From: Caenimonas sedimenti
GTDB taxonomy: Bacteria; Pseudomonadota; Gammaproteobacteria; Burkholderiales; Burkholderiaceae_C
NCBI RefSeq assembly: GCF_007833165.1
Contig: NZ_VOBQ01000008.1
Span: forward strand, 346,445 to 410,444
Reading direction: 5' to 3'
DNA: 64,000 bases
In this document: positions 15,613 to 24,081 of the stretch, piece after piece
How positions within the stretch are numbered: the stretch's first letter is position 1
Layout: each line of letters begins with the position of its first letter
The notes under the pieces: generated by a model
What the model was told of the DNA's origin: nothing
Seen by the model: the letters and a program-made list of their open reading frames with translations, nothing else
The model's database searches: none
Made by a program: the position numbers and the translations under genes

Positions 15613-15642
15613 GGAATCTCCAAAAAAAATGGGATTCCATGA
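15609..15642 (-). promoter_or_regulatory. Hairpin over the start codon of PRTRC parB
   Basis: TCATGGAATC and GATTCCATGA are perfect 10-bp arms around a 14-base loop. In mRNA the second arm contains the AUG (15612) and the loop edge contains the GGAG ribosome site, so the fold would hide the start. This would allow control of ParB translation, or the palindrome could be a DNA operator. A second stem (GTCGGGAT...ATCCCGAC, 15648-15668) lies just upstream. Confidence 0.55.
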
Positions 15643-15743
15643 GCCCGGTCGGGATCAGGAATCCCGACAGGGTGGTTGAGTCGTGCACAACGGCACGAGC
15701 ACCTCAAAAAGAGGGTAGCAGCGCGATTCTGGGGGCCTGGGCT

Positions 15744-17000
15744 TTAGGGCGCAACCGATGGCGACCACGACGCGCCTGCGGGCGCCGGGCGGTTCTCGGC
15801 CCGGACGTAAGGCCTGCCAAACAGGCTGGCCATGCCCATGGAGTGAAGCCGTTGGATTGCGGCTTGCTCCGATCGCCGCGCCGCCCAGGTGTTGGCCAGG
15901 GCAACATAGTGCGTTGGGTGATCACGCAGTTCGTTGAGCAGATACAGCACCGGCATGTACTCCTCGTAGCAGAAGATGACGGCCGCCCTGCGGTCCGGTC
16001 CGAGAGGGAGTACATTGCGGGCCGACCAATCAGCGATGAACGTCGCCTCGCGTTCCCACGGTCGCCAAAGGGAAACTGGCGCCGGTTGGCGCGCGACTGC
16101 CGTTGTGCTGTTGCCATCCGGGTAGAACGCGATCGCCGCGTTCAGCAGCCCGCGGCCTGGTACAGGGATGTCCATGCCTACCAGCTGAACTTGCCCGGCC
16201 CGGCGCGCGGGCTGGAGCAATTCAATCTCCAGGACAGGAAAGAGCACGGGTTCATATCTGCCGATCACGCTCTCCGGCCAGACCACGGTGTCGATGGACT
16301 GCTGGGCGGGCGCTTGCCCCATGGCTTGGATCCTGGCGAGGACGCCGTCCATGTCCGATTGCGGTGCACCCCACTCCGTCATCTGGCCCTGGATGCCAAC
16401 TGCCAGCGGCGCACGCGGCGCCACGGTAAGACCAACCCCCGCCAAGGCGACCACCGCGATCAGGACCGCAGTAACGCGCGTTCGGTGGGTCAGTCCAAAG
16501 TGCATCGCTCCTACGGCGAGCGCCGCAGGCACCAATGCGCTGGCCGCCACACCCCACCAGCCTGCGCCTGGCGCAATGAAGCCAGCGACGATGACGGGAT
16601 GTCCTGGCAGGATGAGTGCCGCCGGCGGCGCGAGCGTGACTGCCCACCCGGCCAGCAGTGCGAGCCCTTTGCGGCTGGGCGCTTGAGAGCGTGTCCAACA
16701 GAGCGACCAGGTTGTGCTGGCCAGCGCCGCATATATGAGGACGGCCCCAAATCCGATGACCAGGCTATCCCCGAACCAGGTACCGATGAAGCTCCCGGTA
16801 TGCCGCATGACGCCGAGCGTGTAGCCAAACGCAAGCGCCACTGCGAGCGAGCGCCGCGCGCAGAGCGACAGGGCCAACGGCAGCAGCGCTGCAACGATCG
16901 GCACGCGGCCTTCCCCCCACGCCACGGTCCCGACAACGGCGCCGCCTGCCAGCATCGCCAGCCACTCGATCGCGCGGGTCCGAAGCGGCGCCCCGCTCAT
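15744..17000 (-). CDS. TraB/apolipoprotein N-acyltransferase-like membrane protein
   Basis: A 418-residue protein with at least five membrane segments in its first 200 residues (for example LAVALAFGYTLGVM, LVIGFGAVLIYAALA, VTAVLIAVVALAGVGL), then a nitrilase-like domain. VVWPESVIG supplies the typical glutamate and AVIFCYEEYMPVLY the cysteine. Chromosomal Lnt is longer (about 510); the conjugal TraB proteins of Ti-type plasmids are Lnt-like and near this size, which fits the plasmid setting. The ATG overlaps the stop of the preceding gene (ATGA). Enzyme activity is untested. Confidence 0.75.
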   Translation of the reverse strand: MSGAPLRTRAIEWLAMLAGGAVVGTVAWGEGRVPIVAALLPLALSLCARRSLAVALAFGYTLGVMRHTGSFIGTWFGDSLVIGFGAVLIYAALASTTWSLCWTRSQAPSRKGLALLAGWAVTLAPPAALILPGHPVIVAGFIAPGAGWWGVAASALVPAALAVGAMHFGLTHRTRVTAVLIAVVALAGVGLTVAPRAPLAVGIQGQMTEWGAPQSDMDGVLARIQAMGQAPAQQSIDTVVWPESVIGRYEPVLFPVLEIELLQPARRAGQVQLVGMDIPVPGRGLLNAAIAFYPDGNSTTAVARQPAPVSLWRPWEREATFIADWSARNVLPLGPDRRAAVIFCYEEYMPVLYLLNELRDHPTHYVALANTWAARRSEQAAIQRLHSMGMASLFGRPYVRAENRPAPAGASWSPSVAP

Positions 17001-17743
17001 GGCGACAGCCTCCCGATGGCGCGGAGCAGGTCCAGCTGCGCGGCAACCGGCACGTGAGGCTGATTCAGGGCCAGTGCTGTGAGCACGAGCTCGCCCCAGG
17101 CATGCACCTCCGGCGGTTCCAGCGGGATTGCCACCGGCGAGCTACGCCCTTCCTGGAGTTTCAAGAAGATCTTGCCGACCTGCCGTTCGGCACTGAGCGA
17201 CTTGTTGGCGTTGGGCCCGTGATTGCTGAATTCGACCTTGCTGTTGCCGTGCCCGAGGAGAAAAGCGCCAACGACGGGAAGCTCTCGCTTGGTGAGTTGA
17301 AACATCACCTTGCCCGCCCAGTCGAATCGCTCTCCACGCTTTTTCGCACCCTCGATCCGCACCGTGTAGCGAGCAGGCGCATCGGCCTCTGTTCGCAGCA
17401 AGTCCAGTTCGATCTTGACCGCGGCGGCCGAACCATAGGCATGAAAGCCAGAGTCACGCAACTCCGAGCCAGCAGCCTGGGATGGCAGTTGTGATCGCAG
17501 CGGCCGCGGCCCGCTGTCCGCATGTGCGTCCCTCGGGCTGGCGAACTGTTTGATGAAGTCCTCCAGCTCGCCTGGGCTTTCTACGCCTAGGGCAATGCGT
17601 CGAAACTTGTCTGATGCCGAGGCTCGTTCCTCGGCATCGAGGGCCTCGATACGCGAGGAGATCTCGCGGGCTGAGGGCGCGTGCGTGCCCCTGTGCGACA
17701 GGACACGCACGACTTGACTGCCGGTGAATTCCACGAACGTCAT
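16997..17743 (-). CDS. Hypothetical protein of transfer-type block
   Basis: A 248-residue soluble-looking protein. ATG at 17743 overlaps the stop of the bactofilin-like gene (ATGA), and its own stop overlaps the TraB/Lnt-like start, so the three are tightly coupled. The middle has alternating strands (YTVRIEGAKKRGERFDWAGK, VMFQLTKRELPVVGAFLLGH) and a histidine/asparagine-rich loop. No family is recognised. Confidence 0.6.
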   Translation of the reverse strand: MTFVEFTGSQVVRVLSHRGTHAPSAREISSRIEALDAEERASASDKFRRIALGVESPGELEDFIKQFASPRDAHADSGPRPLRSQLPSQAAGSELRDSGFHAYGSAAAVKIELDLLRTEADAPARYTVRIEGAKKRGERFDWAGKVMFQLTKRELPVVGAFLLGHGNSKVEFSNHGPNANKSLSAERQVGKIFLKLQEGRSSPVAIPLEPPEVHAWGELVLTALALNQPHVPVAAQLDLLRAIGRLSP

Positions 17744-18252
17744 GCCAACTCGGGGACGCGCTGGTGCGGTGCCGATGCGCGCGCAGCGTCGGGGACCGGC
17801 GCGGCACTTGGCTTTGCACAAGCCGCATTGCTGGCTTGCGCCGCCTCGTCCTGCATTTGTTTGAAGGTGCGCAGCTTGCCGTACACGAGCATCCCATGAA
17901 AGGTCTGGAGGGCTTGGGCCGTGACATTTGCCTTCGCTTGCAGCGTTTCGCACAGGTAGGCGACACCCCGCGCGTACACCTCGCTGAGTGTGCCATCGGG
18001 TGCGGAGTGGATGGTGCCCATCAGATAGGCATCGCCCTCGACGGTGACCTTTCCCTGGATCTCGCCGGAAGCCAGAAGCCACAACGGGCCCCCGACGACC
18101 TCGACTGAGCCTTCGATTCGGCCTTCGACCACGAGACCTCCGCTGCAGCGGATAGAGCCTACCTGGATCGTCCCGGCAGCGATGCGGTTGACCACGTTCA
18201 TGGCGACGGGGTCGAAAGCGACTTGCCACTGCGGGCACGTTTCCTCAGTCAA
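17740..18252 (-). CDS. Bactofilin-like polymer-forming protein
   Basis: A 170-residue protein. The region GTIQVGSIRCSGGLVVEGRI, followed by EGSVEVVGGP, SGEIQGKVTVEGDAYLMGTI and so on, shows the repeating beta-helix pattern of bactofilins (DUF583), which form filaments at membranes. TTG at 18252 was chosen because AAGGAG lies seven bases before it; the next ATG (18201) lacks a site. The start lies within the end of the upstream gene. The tail is rich in A and P. Association with transfer-type genes suggests a scaffold role, which is inference. Confidence 0.65.
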   Translation of the reverse strand: MTEETCPQWQVAFDPVAMNVVNRIAAGTIQVGSIRCSGGLVVEGRIEGSVEVVGGPLWLLASGEIQGKVTVEGDAYLMGTIHSAPDGTLSEVYARGVAYLCETLQAKANVTAQALQTFHGMLVYGKLRTFKQMQDEAAQASNAACAKPSAAPVPDAARASAPHQRVPELA

Positions 18253-19123
18253 GCTGGTACTCCTTCGTGGACGAGACGACCTTGCCGTCCTTGACATCAA
18301 TTGAACGGATGTTTTCGCCCGTGGGCAGCTGGTCGCCGACCTTGAACTGCTCCGGCATCCGCGACTTGGGATTGGTGAACACCGCGAACTTTCCGTCCGG
18401 CGTGATGGCGATGAGGCCCTGTCCACGGGTAGGCGCGGGCGATCTGACCTCCGCCTTCGGCGCCGCGGCGCTCGACGGGGAGAGCGCTTTGGCGGCAGCG
18501 GCCTGGCCTGCTGGAGGCTCGTCAAGAAGCACGGCCGGTGGCTTGACCGGCTGGTCCTGTCGCTTTGCGTCGGCCACAACAGGAGGCGTCTTGCGCTCGA
18601 TGGTCGGCTGTTGTGCGGGGCGCGATTCGGGCGCGGGCATGAGCGGCCGACGATCTAGCGCTTCGCTGGGAGGCGCAGGCGGCAACGGCGCCGGTGGCCG
18701 CGCGGCTTCTCCACGGGCTTCGTATGGAGCTGCTACAACTTGCACGCCCTGGTGCGAACCCGGAGCCGGCGGCGCAAAAGGCAGCGCAGGCGCGCTCGGT
18801 GCGGGGTCGCGGTTCGCGCCCTGCCCTCTTTCGATGAACGTGGCGGCGCCCGCCAAGACCAGTAGCAGTACTGCCGCGGCGCCTCCCCAAACATGTGGAT
18901 GCCTAGTCCTGACCAGTGCACGGAGCTTCCACCAGGCGCCCTGCAGCTTGCTGAGATGCTGTTCAACGTCAGTACTTCCCTTCCACTTGCCTTGCGACCA
19001 AACCAGCCCCTTGCTTCCCGCTTCGTTGGCGAGCACCTGCCGCACCGGGCGCCCCAGCGAGATCATCCGAGGCTCGCCAACGACAAGCCTCGTGATTTGA
19101 TCGCTGATGTGCCGCGCCGTCAT
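18245..19123 (-). CDS. PilP/TraP-like single-pass membrane protein
   Basis: A 292-residue protein with a cytoplasmic N-terminus, one membrane segment (about residues 77-96, WGGAAAVLLLVLAGAATFI), a long proline/alanine-rich linker and a small C-terminal beta domain (GQGLIAITPDGKFAVFTNPK, then FKVGDQLPTGENIRSIDVKD). The architecture recalls PilP/TraP pilus-assembly or TonB-like proteins that span the periplasm. The ATG makes an ATGA overlap with the previous gene. The name is tentative. Confidence 0.6.
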   Translation of the reverse strand: MTARHISDQITRLVVGEPRMISLGRPVRQVLANEAGSKGLVWSQGKWKGSTDVEQHLSKLQGAWWKLRALVRTRHPHVWGGAAAVLLLVLAGAATFIERGQGANRDPAPSAPALPFAPPAPGSHQGVQVVAAPYEARGEAARPPAPLPPAPPSEALDRRPLMPAPESRPAQQPTIERKTPPVVADAKRQDQPVKPPAVLLDEPPAGQAAAAKALSPSSAAAPKAEVRSPAPTRGQGLIAITPDGKFAVFTNPKSRMPEQFKVGDQLPTGENIRSIDVKDGKVVSSTKEYQLD

Positions 19124-20106
19124 GTTTCAGCGGGCTCGGCGGCCGGCGCGGCCGCGGTGGACTGCAAGACGGCAGAGGCAATGGCCGCGCCGGCGCCCAA
19201 GCGCGTCATCGGCGCCGATTTAGCGCGAAGAGCTGTGGCCGGAGATTCGGTCCCGAGGCGCCTCGCTGGGCCGCCGCCGAGGAAGTCGCGGGCAGCCTGG
19301 AAGTCCAGGGCCGCCGCTTCGAACGCGGCGTCCTCTCCCTCGATACCGAACGCGGAGTCGAAGTCATCGCACAGGCCCGCATCGGCTTCCTCCTGGCGCA
19401 GGCGGCGCGCCTCTTGCAGCGCCTCGACCTCGGACTTTGCGTCCAGCGCGAGCTGCGCAAGGGAGAACGGCGCGAAGCCGCTTGCCTCGTTGCTGGCCTG
19501 CCAGAGGACGAGCTTGAGCGGCACGTGACGCAGCCCGCCGAAGCGCTTCTCCACGAGCTGGAGTTGCGCGCGCAGCGCCCGATAGGTGTTGATGGAGGAC
19601 GTGCGGACCTCGAAGGCCGTCAGCGGGTTGGGCTGGCCCTTGATCTGGACGGGAAGCCGTACCTGCCGGACGCACGACGCGTGGCCGTTCTGCACGAGGT
19701 CGCACAGGCCCGGCCCAGGGCAGGCCACTTCGCTCTTGGTGGTGGTGTTGTCGGCTGAACGCGTGGTGCGCATAGCCGTCTTGCCGTTGCCCGCACAGAC
19801 CGGCACATTGCCGGGCGTGCTGTAGGCCTGGTACTGGATCGTGAGTGCCGTCGCCGCCTTTCCGAAGAACAGGCGGATCGGGATCTCCATGATCTTGCCT
19901 TCGTTCTCGCCTGTCTTTTCCTTGAGCGAGTCGGTGATGGGGTGAGGCGCGAGCTTCGGGTCGGAGTCACCTTCGACGACTTCGTGATGGCGTGCGGTGA
20001 CCACAAATTCGCGGCGCGTGCCACCGCCGAAAAGCGGATCGTTCTCGTAGCCCACCTTGATGAAGCCTTCGATGTGAGGCGTGACGGGAATGTTGGACAG
20101 GTTCAT
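19120..20106 (-). CDS. Possible recombination-directionality-factor-like protein
   Basis: A 328-residue protein. ATG at 20106 has an AAGGAGG site; the longer frame was rejected. It has a cysteine-bearing segment (VPVCAGNGKTAMRTTRSADN, ACPGPGLCDLVQNGHASC) likely to bind zinc, followed by TAFEVRTSSINTYRALRAQL. This order resembles phage Gp3-like directionality factors and 'hydrolase or metal-binding' plasmid proteins. Its role in a transfer-type block without a paired serine integrase is unclear. Confidence 0.55.
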   Translation of the reverse strand: MNLSNIPVTPHIEGFIKVGYENDPLFGGGTRREFVVTARHHEVVEGDSDPKLAPHPITDSLKEKTGENEGKIMEIPIRLFFGKAATALTIQYQAYSTPGNVPVCAGNGKTAMRTTRSADNTTTKSEVACPGPGLCDLVQNGHASCVRQVRLPVQIKGQPNPLTAFEVRTSSINTYRALRAQLQLVEKRFGGLRHVPLKLVLWQASNEASGFAPFSLAQLALDAKSEVEALQEARRLRQEEADAGLCDDFDSAFGIEGEDAAFEAAALDFQAARDFLGGGPARRLGTESPATALRAKSAPMTRLGAGAAIASAVLQSTAAAPAAEPAET

Positions 20107-20141
20107 TGGCCCTCCTTGACGTTGATTCATGAAAACATGGA

Positions 20142-21083
20142 TCAACGCGAAGTCAAGTCGATGGTCTTGTGTTGCGGCGTCCCCTGCGGCACGTCCATCG
20201 GCACATCCAGCATGGGTGCGAGGTGCGTCAGGATCGACAGCACGTCGGATACGCCGTTCAGTCCGATTTGATGCTTGCGCAACGTGAATTGCGTGACGGG
20301 CACAGAGTCATCGTCGAACGCCAGCGTGACTTTCACGACGTCGGGGCTGGCCGCCATGGGGGCAACGGTCCATCCGGTGATTGGCTTGGCCTCGTGCAGG
20401 GACATCAGCCAGCGACCGAGCCCGTCGGCGACCGCGTATTGCAGGCGGTCTGGCGTCAGGATGGTGGGAGCGTCGCCTCTGCGCTGCTGGAGCGCACCGG
20501 CTGTGACGAGCTTGAACCGATCGTCCCGCGCGGTGCTCGCCGGCGGCAGTTGAGGCCAGCCGAGTTGCCCGGTCAGCACCATGCATACGAAGCCGAGTAC
20601 AGGTGCGTCTTCCGGGAGATCAAGCGTTTCGGTGAGAAACGATAGCGGCGCGGCCGCACGCCCCGGCACCGCGCTGTTCAGGTGGCAGCGCAGCACCGCA
20701 GGACGCCAAGCTCCAATCCAGGCGTATGGGCGAACGCCGCTGAAGACCGTCTTGCGGGCTCCCTTCCCGAGCCAGGTGTCAAGGGCTTCTCCGACACAGT
20801 AGTCCGCTTCGCGCCACAGGGCATCTTCCGGAAGCGACGAACCGGGCGCCGAAATCACCGGCAGCAAGAACAGCTCCGAGAACCGAGCGCGGTCGCTCAC
20901 CGCATAGGAAAGCCGTGCGACCTGGGTGGTCAGCCAATCGTGGGCTGCTTCCTGGTCGTGGTGCTGCCCCAGCAAGTGCCACATCTGCTTGTCGTCTCCA
21001 CGCTCGATCGCCGCGTCGAATGCGGTGAGCCATTGGCCGGAGGCCGCAGCGGGGGCCGGGTTGATGTTCGTGTCGGAGGACAT
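20142..21083 (-). CDS. Hypothetical protein, first gene of the long leftward train
   Basis: A 313-residue protein (starting MSSDTNINP; an ATG six codons earlier is also possible). It is tryptophan-rich in its first half (MWHLLGQHHDQEAAHDWLTT, VRPYAWIGAWRPAVLR) and has a C-terminal strand-rich part. No domain is recognised. It starts 134 bases from the divergent RecE-like gene, so 21084-21216 probably holds divergent promoters. Confidence 0.6.
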   Translation of the reverse strand: MSSDTNINPAPAAASGQWLTAFDAAIERGDDKQMWHLLGQHHDQEAAHDWLTTQVARLSYAVSDRARFSELFLLPVISAPGSSLPEDALWREADYCVGEALDTWLGKGARKTVFSGVRPYAWIGAWRPAVLRCHLNSAVPGRAAAPLSFLTETLDLPEDAPVLGFVCMVLTGQLGWPQLPPASTARDDRFKLVTAGALQQRRGDAPTILTPDRLQYAVADGLGRWLMSLHEAKPITGWTVAPMAASPDVVKVTLAFDDDSVPVTQFTLRKHQIGLNGVSDVLSILTHLAPMLDVPMDVPQGTPQHKTIDLTSR

Positions 21084-21216
21084 GTCGCTTGAAGGTAGCA
21101 CGCGACTTTCGCGTGTCTACCCCGCCCAACGAGCGGTTGCTGTGTCGTTGCGCGGCCTCGGGCGCCTTGACAGGGGGTCAATTCGTGGTTCCATAGGTTG
21201 ATCACACGGACACGCC

Positions 21217-22164
21217 ATGGACAGCACCCTTTCCTTCGCAGCCGCTCTCGGCGCCGCGCATGCCTTCGCCGGAGGGCCGGCCGAGACCCCTCAAACGGGT
21301 GTCGCCTGCGACACCCTTCTCTATCGGCACTTGCCGGCGCACAAGTATCACGGCGACCGCGATGCCCTCAGCTGCTCCATGATGAAGCCGCTGTTGGTGT
21401 CGCCCGCGCACTTCCAGGAAGCGCTGATCGCGGGCGACAAGCAAAGCGATGCCAAGGATTTCGGCACGCTGGTCCACTTGCTACTTCTGCAACCGCACCT
21501 GGTCAGCGAAGAACTCGCCGTCTATCCCGGGGTTGCTGACCGTACGCAGGCCTGTTCTTCGTTCTGGTCGTCCCATCCTGGTCGGCTGGTCGTGGACGAG
21601 CCGACCTTCGCGAGCGGCCGCAGGCTCGCGCAAAAACTTGCCGAGACGCCCTACAAGGGGCGGCCGCTGCAGCGCTTCATCGAAGAAGGCATTCCCGAGG
21701 CGACGATCTATTTCACCGAGCCGGCCACCGGGTTGCGGATGCGCGTGCGCATTGACTTGATGCATCCGGACATTTCCTTCGACCTGAAGACGACGCGGCA
21801 CGCGGCCGCGCGTCAGTTCGTGCGCGACGCGGTCGACAAGGACTATGACCTGCAGGCCTACATGTACAGCTTGGCACGGTGTCTTTACGAAGGGGCGACT
21901 GTCGCGAAGCCCTTCGTGTTCGTGGCGGGTGAGAGCGCTGCGCCTCACTCCGTGCACATCCTTACCGCAGGCGAAACGCTGCTGAACAACGGCTTGGCCA
22001 AGTTCGAGGACTGCGCCAGCGCTTTCAAGGCTTGTTCTTCGACCAACTTCTGGCCGGACCTGAGCACTGAGGGAGTGGCCGATATCGACGTTTGGCAACA
22101 GCACAAGACGGGAAGCTGGCGTGCCGCCCTGGCGTCGGCCGCGGGTTCAACGCACGCGCACTAG
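21217..22164 (+). CDS. RecE-like PD-(D/E)XK exonuclease
   Basis: A 315-residue protein of the phage/plasmid RecE-type nuclease family (putative exodeoxyribonuclease VIII). It has DALSCSMMKPLLVSPAHFQE, then DFGTLVHLLLLQP, and the catalytic core GLRMRVRIDLMHPDISFDLK followed by TTRHAA; the D of VRIDL and the D-x-K of FDLK are the expected metal ligands. QAYMYSLARCLYE matches the conserved Q/Y helix. It would resect double-strand ends for recombination. The stop overlaps that of the convergent initiator gene by three bases. Confidence 0.8.
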   Translation: MDSTLSFAAALGAAHAFAGGPAETPQTGVACDTLLYRHLPAHKYHGDRDALSCSMMKPLLVSPAHFQEALIAGDKQSDAKDFGTLVHLLLLQPHLVSEELAVYPGVADRTQACSSFWSSHPGRLVVDEPTFASGRRLAQKLAETPYKGRPLQRFIEEGIPEATIYFTEPATGLRMRVRIDLMHPDISFDLKTTRHAAARQFVRDAVDKDYDLQAYMYSLARCLYEGATVAKPFVFVAGESAAPHSVHILTAGETLLNNGLAKFEDCASAFKACSSTNFWPDLSTEGVADIDVWQQHKTGSWRAALASAAGSTHAH

Positions 22165-23510
22165 CCCTGCACGACCTGCAGCGGCAGCGTGGCAACCTTC
22201 CAGTCGCGGCCGTACCTGGCGGTTGCGTAGGCGTTGCGGACGAACTCGAGAATTACCGGTGAACGGTATTGGCGATTGGCGAAGCGCTTCATCGTGGCCG
22301 GCGTGTCCAGCGCCGTACCCACAAGGTCCTTGCGAGCCTGCTCAGCGTACACCTCGAACTCCGCTGGGGTCAGCGCGTCGAGTTCCTCGTTGAGCTGCCG
22401 CACGCGTTGCAAATAGGCGTCAGCCTCCCCAACGGGCCCGTGCACTGGTTTGGCGGAATGCGCCGGCGCCAATTCTCGATCGGCGGCTTCGGCTGGTTCT
22501 TCGAGCAAGCGTCCAGCGCCAGTCCTCAGGAGCTTGCGCAAATAGTTCAGCGGATTGTTGATGGGGACGCTTGGCTGCGCGCGGGTTCGCCCTCGGAGCA
22601 GCTCGATGCCTTCTTGCACCGCCTTTTCGCCGTATGCGTGCACGAGTTGATCGAGCTCGCGCTCGCGGATTCCGAAGTCTGCAGCATTCTCAACGAGCGA
22701 CAGGTCCACGGGGCTCGCCTCGGGCTGCACCTGCTTGCGCTTCACGGCGAACTGCACGTCGGTGACTGCCCTGCCCTGCTTGTACTCGACCAGGCGCACG
22801 TCCAATGAAGTGCGCTGACAGATTTCTGCGATCGCCGGCTTCAAGGTTTCGTTTTTGAACTTGCGCCATTCGCGCGGCTTCGTGTCTGGATCGTGCCGCA
22901 AGGTCTTGGTCCAGAACTCCGGTGGCGCTCTATTCGTGAGTCCCCCCGGTGCGTCCTTGTAGCGCGCGCAGATCTCGTAGAGAGCGATGCTCGCGTAGGT
23001 GGACAGGGCCGCCATTTCCTTGATATCCAACTGCGCCCATCGCGACGGTTCGATGACCATGTCTCGGATCGTCGGCGGATAGAACCATGTGACCCAGAGT
23101 TCTCCCGCGCGACGCGAGAAGCGCGCCTCTGCGAGCAGCGTGAAGATCCGGCTGTTTTCGCGTGGATCGTCGCTAGTGGGCTCGAGGCCGGCGATCGAGG
23201 CTTGCGCCTCGTCGCTGGCAGACAAGGGAAACCAAGTCACGAGAGTGGTGCACATCTGTTCGATGTAGCTGCGCACCCGCGACGAATCACGCGTGGTCGC
23301 TTCGTAGCCCTTGACGATCTCGCTCATGGGCGCGCTGTAGCCGCCCTCTCCGTCGGCTTCCATGCGTTGGGCCTTGAAGATCATCACGTTGTAGGCAAGG
23401 CGGCCCGCACGCGTGAGGCTCTCCGTCTGTGGCGCGATGGCAAGCGTGGTGACGGCCTTCCGTAACGTCCAAGGCTTCCCGGACGCTAGCGGAGCAGGCT
23501 CTTTATCCAT
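22161..23510 (-). CDS. repA: Replication initiator protein, Rep_3-like
   Basis: A 449-residue plasmid initiator. The segment SLTRAGRLAYNVMIFKAQRM and the two-part winged-helix pattern (SRIFTLLAEARFSRRAGELW; LDIKEMAALSTYASIALYEICARY) fit initiators that bind iterons. ATG at 23510 was chosen because the in-frame extension would run through the iteron region. No good ribosome site is seen, which is common for tightly limited initiators. Iterons and DnaA boxes lie directly upstream, so it probably represses itself and starts replication there. Confidence 0.75.
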   Translation of the reverse strand: MDKEPAPLASGKPWTLRKAVTTLAIAPQTESLTRAGRLAYNVMIFKAQRMEADGEGGYSAPMSEIVKGYEATTRDSSRVRSYIEQMCTTLVTWFPLSASDEAQASIAGLEPTSDDPRENSRIFTLLAEARFSRRAGELWVTWFYPPTIRDMVIEPSRWAQLDIKEMAALSTYASIALYEICARYKDAPGGLTNRAPPEFWTKTLRHDPDTKPREWRKFKNETLKPAIAEICQRTSLDVRLVEYKQGRAVTDVQFAVKRKQVQPEASPVDLSLVENAADFGIRERELDQLVHAYGEKAVQEGIELLRGRTRAQPSVPINNPLNYLRKLLRTGAGRLLEEPAEAADRELAPAHSAKPVHGPVGEADAYLQRVRQLNEELDALTPAEFEVYAEQARKDLVGTALDTPATMKRFANRQYRSPVILEFVRNAYATARYGRDWKVATLPLQVVQG

Positions 23511-23589
23511 GGGGGGAGTGTACTGTCCAAGCCGCTGCGGACGGTACGGGTGTGTGCTAGGTGCCGCTGGCCGGCTATATCGGGCGGGC

Positions 23590-23940
23590 GGCGCCGCAAT
23601 GTCCGGACGCTGAGACTCCTGGGGGTCCGCAAACCTTGGACGCTCGGGCTCATTCAGCGCCCATTTCGGGTCCGCATTGTCCGGACGTTTTTGAGTCACG
23701 TCGCAGTAGCGGCCCACACTTACTAGAAGCGCCGGCCCTGTGGATATCGTTGAGGCCAGCCGTCCGCAATGTTTGGACGTTTCGGGCGTGTTGCCGGACG
23801 CCAACAGGGTTATCCACGGACAGACGTTCGGATTAGCTGGACGGTTCCACCGCGTTCACCGGACAGATTCCATCGTATCTGTTTGATTTATAACGGTTTT
23901 TCGTAGCGCAAACTCTTGAATGTTGTCAATGGTTAAACGG
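23590..23940. other. Iteron-type replication origin
   Basis: Four related direct repeats with the core CCGCAATGTCCGGACGTT start at 23594, 23627, 23672 and 23764 (the last two bases and the middle vary). Further partial copies (CCGGACG) follow. DnaA-box-like TTATCCACG (23810-23818) and TGTGGATAT (23739-23747) are present, and 23870-23935 is AT-rich (TTTGATTTATAACGGTTTTT). Together with the adjacent initiator gene this is a standard iteron origin. Exact borders are not defined. Confidence 0.7.
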
Positions 23941-24081
23941 ACAGTGTCTTGGAAGTGGATTGAAGACCGAAACGTCCGGGTTTTGCGGAAGTGGGGGATT
24001 CAGTAGTATGCGTTTGTCTAATTGGCTAAAACAACCGACATAGCGCAAAATCGCCGAATCGCTCAACCAAGGAAAATCCGC

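Noticed and set aside
13996..15642. 548-residue rightward frame opposite PRTRC parB
   Set aside because: It is a mirror frame of a GC-rich gene; the minus strand carries recognisable ParB motifs.
23594..23790. CRISPR array
   Set aside because: The repeats are few, degenerate and unevenly spaced next to an initiator gene, so they fit iterons. No CRISPR array is visible anywhere in the window.
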